From an uncultured Methylotenera sp. (GTDB lineage Bacteria; Pseudomonadota; Gammaproteobacteria; Burkholderiales; Methylophilaceae): 5,556 bases of DNA. Numbering within the stretch: position 1 is the first letter of the stretch; each line of letters begins with the position of its first letter. Positions 1 to 5,556 of the stretch are shown piece after piece. The notes below the pieces were generated by a model. The model was not told where the DNA came from and made no database searches. It saw only the letters and a list, made by a program, of their open reading frames with translations. The position numbers and the translations under genes were made by a program. The stretch lies in the NCBI GenBank assembly GCA_937957775.1, contig CALFXV010000138.1, forward strand, positions 1-5,556, in the 5' to 3' direction.

Positions 1-240
1 CTTTCAACCGGCGGCGTAACCCTAGGTGGCGGTACCTTATTAAACACGGCCACCATCACCATCACTAACACCATTGCCCTAACCACCGGCGCCAACAAAA
101 TTGCCGCGGCCGATGGCCAAACCGCCACCTTTGGCGGCATTATTTCTGGGGCGGGCACGGGGGCCTTAAGCATAGGCGACACCACTAACGATGGCACGGT
201 GATCTTGTCTGCCGCCAACACCTACACCGGCGGCACGACT
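1..240 (+). repeat. Long N-side repeat, copy 1 (80 codons)
   Basis: Residues 1-80 align without a gap to residues 327-406 (bases 979-1218), offset exactly 978 bp, with 52 of 80 residues identical by hand count. The best conserved blocks are GIISGAGTGAL (residues 46-56), GDTTN (59-63) and NTYTGGTT (73-80). The unit runs from an LST..VT..GG..LL strand pair into the PATR motif. Its own preceding PATR motif would lie upstream of the window, which supports the view that the gene extends to the left. A third, more diverged relative of the first half starts after the PATR at residue 73 (SVASGGSSG, residues 87-95). Confidence 0.88.
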
Positions 241-3200
241 TTAGGCGGGGGTATTGTATCGGTGGCATCCGGTGGCAGCAGTGGCACTCACCTATCCAGC
301 GGCACCGTAACCATAGCCGCAACCGGTATGTTGCTGGTGACCACTACCGCCACGATTTCGAACACCATCGCCATCAGTGCTTTTGGTGGCACCCTGGCCG
401 TGGCCACCGGTAGCACCCTGACTATCAGTGGTAACGTCACCACCACGGCGCCCACGGTGGGCGCTTCCGGTTATGCCGGCACGGTGACCTTTGGTAATGG
501 CTTAACCTCAACGGCTTTCCCAACCACGGCTTTGGCGCCATTAACCGTCAGTTACGGTAAGCTTAAAGCCGTGGGCACCACCAATAACTACCAACAAGGT
601 GGAACGGGAAGCACTCCTTATATACTGATTAACAACGGCGGCACCTTGGACATGGGTGGGCTGTCGAATAATTACACCAGCGCAACCGTTACCCTGAATA
701 ACGGCACCCTCACCAACTCGGCCACCAGCGGCTCATCCAACGGCCCGGCCACCACGCCAGCGATCGTGCTTGGCGCGGGCGGCGGCACGATATCGGCTGG
801 CACCGGCGCAACGCTGGCAATTGCCGGTGTGGTGAGCGGATCCGGCAACCTAACCGTGGGCAGCTCAGGCAATGCCGGTACGGTGACGTTTTCTGGCAAC
901 AATACCTACAGTGGCACCACCCTGATTGCGGCCGGCACCTTGTCGGTGGCATCGGGTGGCACAAGCGGTTCGACTGGACTATCCACTAGCGCGGTGACCA
1001 TTAGGGGCGGTAGCTTGTTAGTAAACAATACCGGCACGGTCAGCAACGCCATTACGCTGGACACGGGAAGCAATAAACTGGCCACTGCCACCACTAAAAT
1101 CGCCACCTTTAGCGGCATTATTTCAGGCGCCGGTACCGGCGCATTGACCGTGGGTGACACCACCAATAACGGCACGGTGATTTTTTCTAACAGCAACACC
1201 TATACCGGCGGCACCACCATTACTTCCGCCAACTTGAAGTTAAATTCAGGCGGGGTATTGGGCGCCGGTGACGTTACCAATAACGGCACGCTCACCTTTA
1301 ATAATGGCGTGATTACCACGGTGGCCGCCATGACCGGTTCGGGTGCGATTGTGGTGGACACCACCTCCGGCATGAAGTTAAACGGCACACTGGCATTAAG
1401 TGGCGACTTTACCGTGAACAGCGGTGGGTTTGTCGATCTAAACGGCCAAACCTCGAACAATGCCATTAGCATCGCCGGTGCAGGCAGTTCACTCAATAGC
1501 AGCGCCGGCGCCTTGATTAATAGCTCGGCTACTGCCGCCACCCAAGCGGGCGCAGTCACCTTGTCGGCCGCCGCGACCGTGGGCGGCAGCGGTGACATCA
1601 CCATTAGTGGCGCCATTTCCGCTAGCAGCAATATACTGACGGTGAAAGCGTTAACGCTAACGGCGACCAACACCAGCAATAGCGTGGCCACGGTGGTGAT
1701 AACGAACGGCGCTTTAAGCTTAAAAACAACCGTGGCCTTGACTGTTAACGCCAGTAGCTTGAGTGGTGCAACCACCCTGCACACCGTGGCGGCGGCTAAA
1801 GACATTACCATTGCTGGCGCCATCAGCAACAACACCAACGGCAACAGCCTAACCTTAAAAGCCTCCCGAGACATATTGGTAACCGCCGGCATCGCGGGCG
1901 CGACCAATAAATCCTTGGCTCTTTACTTCTATTCCGATGTGGATAACACCGGCGGTGGTGGCTTTGCCTACACCGATGTTGCCCTCACTATTAACACTTA
2001 CGGTGGCGACATCACCGTGCGCGGTGGTACCGCCGATAGCACCTCCGGTTGCGGCGCAGCCTATGCCTGCACGGCCGGCTACGCTAGCTACGGTGGCAGC
2101 ACCGGTAATGCCATCGGTGTTTACACGCGCGGTGTGCTTAATGCAGCCGGCGGCAACATTGCCTTATACGGTAGGGGTAATGCGGTTGATAGTACATCTG
2201 GGGTAGGCATACAGATGCATCAACTCAGTGGTGCCACGCTATTAAGCACCAGCGGTTCTGGCACCATTACCCTAGATGGCGTTTCAACTGGTGCCAACAA
2301 TGCGATTGTTCATTATTTGGGGGACATCAGCGGTGGCAATGGCTTGATCTCCATCACTGCCACCGCGGCCAGCACAAGCGCATACAGTGGCTACAACATG
2401 GTGGATGGTTCAATCACCTCCAGCGGCGCTTTGTCGATTAGCGGCACCGGTGGCAGCAACGAATACGGTCTTTACATCCGAGGTGTGGGCAGCATCGTGG
2501 TGGCCGGTGACATTACCCTTAACGGCCAGAATGCTAACCGCCAATGGGGCATCTATAAAAACAGCAGCAAGGTCATACAATCTACCGCAGGCAATATCTC
2601 GATAACGGCTGTAGGTTCGCAAGGCCTCTCTTTGATTGGTTCACTCATCGCTGGCAATGACCTCACTACGCCCACATCTGGCGGCACCATTACCATCAAT
2701 GCCACCGGTAATTCCGGCTACGGTTTGGATAACTACTCGGGGTCTATCATTGCTTACGGTGCCATCTCAATTACCGCCGTGGGCAACACCAATCATGCGT
2801 TTGTTATGCACATTGCCGGTGCTAAGGTTAAGTCGGCGGGCGACATCACCATCAGCGCCACCTTGGGCAATTGGGGGCTGACCATGTACGACGACGCCTT
2901 TATTCAATCCACAGGCGGCAATATTTCGATTACCTCTAACGGCACCGGCGGTGGCATGTATGTTGGCACCACTGGTGGCATTTATGCCAGCAGCAATACC
3001 GCCAGCCCAACCGCCACGCCAACGGCGGGGGGTACCCTAACCATCAGCGCGACCGGTGCGTCGCAATACGGTATCCAAGCTGCCGCTGGCTCATTCGTGT
3101 CATTTGGCGCGATGAGTATGACAGCGCGTGGGGTCGGGGCGTATCAAGGCGCTTATATATATGGCAGCGGCAGCTTCAAAGCGGTGGGTAACATCACCGT

Positions 3201-5541
3201 CGATAGCGCCACCAGCGGCGGCCAGTGGGGCTTGGATTTCAGCGCAAGTCGGGTGATGCAATCCACCACCGGTAACATTAGCATCACCGCGCTGGGTGAC
3301 CGGGGCATGTATTTAAACGGCAGCATCGTCGCCAGCACCAGCACTACCGACACCTCTGCCACCAACGTTCCGGTGAGCGGCGGGGCGATCACCATCAGTG
3401 CGACCGGTCGAGCTTGGCAAGGTTTGGACGTGGGCGCAGGTTCGCTGATTGCCAATGGCGCCATCTTGCTCACCGGCAGTGCGACCGGCGCTTACACGGG
3501 GGTTGGTCTTGCTGGGTCGGGCGGCAGCGTCAAAGCCGTTGGCAACCTCACCATTAACGCCACCAACACCGGTGCGGATTGGGTATTTAAACAAGTGGAC
3601 AGCCGCATCATGCAATCCACCACCGGCAACATAACCATAACCGCGAGCGGTGGCTACGGCGTGTACCTATCTGGCGGCGGTATCGTGGCGGGTAATGACA
3701 CCACCACACCAGGCGCGGGCGGCAGCCTCACCATCAACTCCAGCTCATGGGTTAACGATATTACGGGGGCAGCTTTACGCGCCGACGGCACCAGCACCAA
3801 GATAATTGCTTGGGGCGACATCAGCATTTATGCCAACGGCGCGGCCTTGGGTTTGGCTGGCGTGAATCAGCAAGGCCATGGCGTGATTCTTTGGGGTAGC
3901 GCACAAGTGATTCGAAGCTACAACGGCGCCGTCAGTATCACCGGCTACGCAAATCGCACGGCCGGCGGCGTCACCGACTGGGCGAATATTTCTGGGGGCA
4001 TTACGTTTTATAGCGGTGGCGTGACCGTGCGCGCTAAGGGCGATCTCACGCTCAAGGGCGTGTCGTCGCCTGGGCTTGGTCTTTACCTCACTTATGCTAC
4101 CGGCACCGGCGGGGGCATTACCTCGGATGCAGGCAATATCGTCATGAGCGGTTTAAGCAATGACGCTTCCTATGGCGGTGCCATCATTCGCCTACCGATT
4201 ACGGCAACCTTAGGTTCGGTCACCATTTCTGCCGCGGGTCCGAATTACGGGTATTACCAAGATGCTTGGTATGGATCGGTTACGGCTAAAACCGATGTGA
4301 ACATCATCGGTTATTCCACCAGCGGCCACGGTATTTACCTAGGCATAGGCTCTATTTCATCAAGCAACGGGAATGTGATTTTGTCCGGCTACACCAGCAG
4401 CAGCAATACCGGTTATTACGGTATTTACTCCGCTGGCATTAATGCCTCTGCCAGCAACGGTTCGGTGACCATCCAAGCCTCGCAGCTGGATACGGTGACG
4501 ACATTTGCGAACGCCATCACCTCCCGTGTCACCAATTCCTTGCCTGACCCGTATTTTGCCATTGCCAATACCGGCAACAGCGCAATCGGTGCCAGCAGAG
4601 GGCTGTATTGGACAGGTAACATCACCGCTAACAGCACGGACGGTCAAATTAAACTTTATGCTAGGGCGCCTTACATCAGTGGCGTGATGACGGCCTATGG
4701 TTTATTGCTTGGCACGACCGACCAAAGCTACTCGCTTACTGGCGCCAATGCGGTCATCAGTGTGTTAGCCGGTAGCATAGGCACAGGTAGCTTAAGCTTA
4801 CAAACGGCTTCTAATCTTTCGATAGGCAGCTTATCAAGTGTGGATGGGTTTACTGGCGCTGGCTTGACCATTACCAGCACAGCAACCCTATCGCAAAGCA
4901 AAGCCATTAGCGTGTCTACCCTAACCTTAGCCGGCACAAATGGCGTGTTCGATTTGAGCTTGGCCAACACCGTTAGCACCAGCATCGCCCTAAACAGCGG
5001 CACGCTAAAAGTGGGGCATGCGTCTGCACTGGGCAGCGCTTCCGCACCGATTACCATGGCCGCTTCGACCGTCTTGCTGTCTAATCTATCCACGCTGACT
5101 TTAAGTAACCCTATTGACATGAGTGGGGCAGCAACCATTAATGCGCCCTCCACTTACACCCTAACGCTATCTGCCATCATCAGTAGCACAGGCAATTTAA
5201 CCATCAACAGCCCCACCAGCAACACCGGCACCGTGGTTTTCACCGGGGCGAATACGTATTCAGGCACCACCACTATTTCAGCCGGCACCTTACAAATTGG
5301 CACAGGCTCCACCACCGGTGCAATTGGCTCTGGAGCCATCACCAATAACGGCGCATTAATCTTTAATCGTAGCAATGACTTTACTGTTGCCAGCCTCATC
5401 TCAGGCACCGGCAGTATGACTAAGGAGGGTGCTGGCGTTCTCACGCTGACCAATAACAGCACCTACAGTGGCGGCACCACGATCAGCGCCGGCGCTTTGC
5501 AACTCGACGCCAACAATGCCCTTCCGACGACCACGGATGTT
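1..5541 (+). CDS. Giant PATR/FHA-like repeat adhesin, internal fragment (both ends missing)
   Basis: One frame is open from base 1 to base 5541 (1,847 codons) with no stop or frameshift. The first ATG/GTG-type start after a cut edge is GTG at 199, but the 66 codons before it are in frame and align with a repeat further down (residues 391-398 match 65-80 in context), and no Shine-Dalgarno sequence precedes it. It is therefore an internal Val. The TAG at 5542 is created by sequencing adapter. The product is rich in Gly, Thr, Ser, Ala and Asn; I count only two Glu (residues 821, 1809) and two Cys (684, 690). Order: PATR region (1-415), FHA-like region (416-753), coil region with four-coil super-repeats (754-1495), FHA-like module (1529-1664), PATR region (1665-1847). 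Proteins of these families are secreted through type V pathways and form long beta-helices at the cell surface, often acting in adhesion or aggregation; that role is inferred here. No signal peptide, TPS domain, barrel or anchor is visible, so autotransporter and two-partner secretion both remain possible. Confidence 0.93.
193..267 (+). repeat. PATR motif 1
   Basis: Residues 65-89 read GTVILSAANTYTGGTT followed by a short turn and the strand IVSVA. This matches the known pattern of the autotransporter-associated beta-strand repeat (PATR; Pfam PF12951, TIGR02601): a strand, then N-T-Y-[TS]-G-G-T-T, then a Gly-rich turn and a hydrophobic strand. In known proteins the motif is a structural rung of the passenger beta-helix and is linked to efficient transport. 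The family assignment is from memory of the consensus, not from a search. Confidence 0.85.
877..951 (+). repeat. PATR motif 2
   Basis: Residues 293-317 read GTVTFSGNNTYSGTTLIAAG followed by TLSVA, a close match to the PATR consensus. It is followed by SVASGGTSG, which repeats the SVASGGSSG that follows motif 1, so motif and downstream spacer were duplicated together. Confidence 0.88.
979..1218 (+). repeat. Long N-side repeat, copy 2 (80 codons)
   Basis: Residues 327-406, the gapless partner of residues 1-80. The shared GIISGAGTGAL block is at bases 1114-1146. Although that block is identical in protein, 8 of its 11 codons differ at the third base from copy 1, so this is an old duplication held at the protein level rather than a recent DNA copy. 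It is preceded by a PATR motif (residues 293-317) and followed by another at 391-415, giving the regular pattern PATR, spacer strands, PATR. Confidence 0.88.
1171..1245 (+). repeat. PATR motif 3
   Basis: Residues 391-415 read GTVIFSNSNTYTGGTTITSA followed by NLKLN. It lies 294 bp after motif 2. The sequence after it (VTNNGTLTFNN, residues 422-432) is the usual spacer of PATR proteins and recurs almost unchanged after motif 4 (ITNNGALIFN). This is the last PATR before the protein changes to FHA-like sequence; the next one is about 1,350 residues later. Confidence 0.88.
1537..2259 (+). other. FHA-like beta-helix region 1
   Basis: Residues 513-753. After the PATR block the sequence becomes strand-turn repeats of the kind GDITISGAIS, KDITIAGAIS, NSLTLKASRDI and GGDITVRGG. 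The stretch at residues 600-676, with LTLKASRDILVTAGI and SLALYFYSDVDNTGGGG followed by a strand and GGDITVRGG, resembles a recurring module of large filamentous-haemagglutinin-type proteins (a LTL.A..DI strand, an N..SD.D..G.G.. loop, then a strand and GG.I...GG). I infer a right-handed beta-helix exposed outside the cell. The region also holds the only cysteines of the fragment. Assignment is by pattern memory only, and the borders are approximate. Confidence 0.65.
2050..2070 (+). other. Closely spaced cysteine pair in a loop
   Basis: Cys684 and Cys690 (C-x5-C, in TSGCGAAYACTAGY) are the only cysteines I find in the 1,847 residues. They sit in a Gly/Ser/Ala/Tyr-rich insertion between the strands GGDITVRGG and NAIGVYTRG. 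Closely spaced cysteine pairs are the form usually tolerated in type V passengers, because a small disulphide loop can still be exported. A disulphide that pins this loop is an inference. Confidence 0.6.
2509..2841 (+). repeat. Four-coil super-repeat, copy 1
   Basis: Residues 837-947 (111 residues). Coil A starts DITLNG and ends KVIQSTAG (28 residues). Coil B starts NISITAVG, has the loop AGNDLTTPTSGG (31). Coil C starts TITINATG, has GYGLD and ends GSIIAYG (25). Coil D starts AISITAVG and ends AKVKSAG (27). The order and the end motifs recur in the next three copies. Confidence 0.8.
2842..3189 (+). repeat. Four-coil super-repeat, copy 2
   Basis: Residues 948-1063 (116 residues). Coil A is DITISA to FIQSTGG; coil B is NISITSNG with a long loop ASSNTASPTATPTAGG; coil C is TLTISATG with QYGIQ and ends SFVSFG; coil D is AMSMTARG to GSFKAVG. 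The coil-A-end, C-end and D-end anchors lie 327-348 bp after those of copy 1. Confidence 0.8.
3190..3543 (+). repeat. Four-coil super-repeat, copy 3
   Basis: Residues 1064-1181 (118 residues). Coil A is NITVDS with QWGLDF to VMQSTTG; coil B is NISITALG with the longest loop (residues 1111-1128, STSTTDTSATNVPVSGG); coil C is AITISATG to GSLIANG; coil D is AILLTGSATG to GSVKAVG. Its A/B junction is close to copy 4 at DNA level: MQSTTGN is encoded by the same codons apart from one third base. Confidence 0.8.
3544..3927 (+). repeat. Four-coil super-repeat, copy 4 (with enlarged coils C and D)
   Basis: Residues 1182-1309 (128 residues). Coil A is NLTINATN to IMQSTTG; coil B is NITITASG with the loop AGNDTTTPGAGG, close to the loop of copy 1; coil C is SLTINSSS to KIIAWG (31 residues, with an insertion); coil D is DISIYANG to VIRSYNG (37 residues). 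The end of D resembles the end of an A coil (QSTTG), so D may be a fusion of two coils. After this copy the four-coil order is lost. Confidence 0.72.
3928..4485 (+). repeat. Degenerate coils after the super-repeats
   Basis: Residues 1310-1495. The coil pattern goes on but in less regular form: AVSITGYA, VTVRAKGDLTLKG, NIVMSGLS, SVTISAAG, DVNIIGYS, NVILSGYT and SVTIQAS strands, with PGLGLYL, NYGYYQD, GHGIYLG and GYYGIYS motifs between them. The four-coil order cannot be followed here. The region could be an older, decayed part of the array or a different section of the helix. Confidence 0.65.
4585..4992 (+). other. FHA-like module 2
   Basis: Residues 1529-1664. The sequence reads GLYWTGNITANSTDGQIKLY, then a YGLLLGTTDQSYSLTGANAV block, an SLQTASNLSIGSLSSVDGF block, a GLTITSTATLSQSKAISVST block and a LTLAGTNGVFDLSLANTVST block. 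This order (a Tyr/Leu-rich strand with a .Y.LT.. element, an I..L..VDG element, then T..TLSQS..I....L.L.G..G...L..A) resembles a recurring module of large FHA-type proteins. It marks the change from the coil region back to PATR sequence. Recognition is from pattern memory and borders are approximate. Confidence 0.6.
5227..5301 (+). repeat. PATR motif 4
   Basis: Residues 1743-1767 read GTVVFTGANTYSGTTTISAG followed by TLQIG, an almost ideal PATR. It is preceded by typical PATR spacer sequence (LNSGTLKVGHASALGS, residues 1665-1680, and LSNPIDMSG, residues 1706-1714), so the PATR-type fold resumes near residue 1665. Confidence 0.9.
5428..5514 (+). repeat. PATR motif 5
   Basis: Residues 1810-1838 hold GAGVLTLTNNSTYSGGTTI followed by SAGALQLDA. 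It is preceded by ISGTGSMTKEG, which fits the usual PATR lead-in (G.G.LTK.G.G.LTLT). The sequence after it (NNALPTTTDV) is also usual PATR spacer and is cut off in mid-spacer, which shows that the protein continues beyond the window. Confidence 0.9.
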
Positions 5542-5542
5542 T

Positions 5543-5556
5543 AGATCGGAAGAGCG
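5543..5556 (+). other. Illumina TruSeq-type adapter remnant (not genomic)
   Basis: AGATCGGAAGAGCG fills the last 14 bases. The first 13 bases are the universal Illumina TruSeq adapter start, and the 14th base G matches the read-2-side form (the other form has A there). Its position at the exact end of the window fits untrimmed read-through at a contig end. It creates the TAG at 5542-5544 that appears to end the gene. Genomic sequence should be taken to end at about base 5542. Confidence 0.95.

Larger units (their letters stand above)
2260..4485 (+). repeat. Coil region: about 25 short beta-helix coils with an aromatic-Gly motif
   Basis: Residues 754-1495 break into consecutive coils mostly 25-38 residues long. 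Each opens after a Gly with a strand such as DITLNG, NISITA, TITINA, AISITA or SVTISA. Many then have an aromatic or other residue plus Gly plus hydrophobics (EYGLYI, QWGIY, GYGLD, NWGLTMY, QYGIQ, QWGLDF, RGMYL, YGVYL, GHGVIL, GLGLYL, GHGIYL), and most end with a second short strand such as SIIAYG, KVKSAG or VMQSTTG. All but one of the 11 tryptophans of the fragment lie here. The pattern fits one helix turn or so per coil, with aromatic residues stacking between turns; the fold is inferred. I do not recognise a named domain. Confidence 0.75.

Noticed and set aside
1..20. Possible adapter at the left end as well (CGCTCTTCCGATCT expected).
   Set aside because: The first bases do not match that sequence, and the first codons belong to the repeat alignment from residue 1.
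21..68. A stretch that looks like cloning-vector sequence: CCTAGG at 21, GGTACC at 31 and CACCATCACCATCACTAA at 51-68, resembling a His tag with stop, in a window that ends in adapter.
   Set aside because: In the real frame these bases encode GVTLGGGTLLNTATITITN, which lies inside the gapless 80-residue alignment with residues 327-406. The His-tag reading is in another frame with nothing coherent before it, so this is chance in a Thr/Ile-rich strand.
1200..1907. Long antisense open frame of 235 codons, and others on the minus strand (906-1199, 4728-5153, 5154-5462, 3153-3473).
   Set aside because: They are shadows of the biased codons (ACC, GGC, GCC, AAC) of the sense gene. Their products are Val/Pro/Leu/Ala-rich without a recognisable domain, and the sense strand has an uninterrupted, motif-bearing frame across the whole window.
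1937..2206. Sense-strand open frames in other registers (1937-2206, 2387-2605, 2636-2881, 3449-3634, 4505-4687).
   Set aside because: All overlap the main frame and give Pro/Ala/Thr-rich products with no family signature or plausible ribosome binding site.
2509..3927. Regularly spaced similar DNA, as in a CRISPR array or satellite.
   Set aside because: The period is about 330-385 bp, copies are diverged, the reading frame is kept, and similarity is strongest at protein level. These are protein repeats.
5521..5552. Inverted repeat CTTCCGA ... TCGGAAG just around the apparent stop, resembling a terminator hairpin.
   Set aside because: The right arm (5546-5552) is adapter sequence, there is no following T tract, and the left arm is coding DNA. 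The match is chance.

Overview
The whole window is one protein-coding stretch. The frame starting at base 1 runs without a stop for 1,847 codons (bases 1-5541) and is open at both ends, so neither the true start nor the true stop is present. Residue numbers below count from the codon at base 1. The product is a fragment of a giant, low-complexity, Gly/Thr/Ser/Ala/Asn-rich bacterial surface protein of the repeat-adhesin type, predicted to fold as a long beta-helix. It combines PATR motifs (autotransporter-associated beta-strand repeats) with filamentous-haemagglutinin-like (FHA-like) repeats. No signal peptide, secretion domain, autotransporter barrel or anchor lies inside the window, so the export route and the ligand cannot be read from it.

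Layout: residues 1-415 hold three PATR motifs inside diverged repeat units, two of which align without a gap over 80 residues at a spacing of exactly 978 bp. Residues 416-753 change to FHA-like sequence, including an LTLKASRDI / YSDVDNTGGGG signature and the only two cysteines of the fragment. Residues 754-1495 form the most distinctive part, a run of about 25 coils of 25-38 residues. Each coil opens with a G-[DNAST]-[ILV]-[TS]-[IL]-type strand, and many also carry an aromatic-Gly-hydrophobic motif. In the middle these coils are organised as a four-coil super-repeat (A-B-C-D) of 111-128 residues, present four times. Residues 1529-1664 return to FHA-like sequence, and residues 1665-1847 return to PATR sequence with two more motifs.

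The last 14 bases (5543-5556, AGATCGGAAGAGCG) are the Illumina TruSeq-type adapter, not genome. The apparent stop codon TAG at 5542-5544 is made of one genomic T plus the first two adapter bases. The apparent GTG start at 199 is an internal valine codon. The window is therefore probably a whole short contig that broke inside a repetitive gene.

Organism: PATR/FHA mosaics of this type and a GC content in the low-to-mid 50s percent (judged by eye from a few lines) suggest a Gram-negative bacterium, plausibly a beta- or gammaproteobacterium. The sequence does not allow a firmer assignment. There is no intergenic DNA, RNA gene, mobile element, CRISPR array, promoter or terminator in the window.
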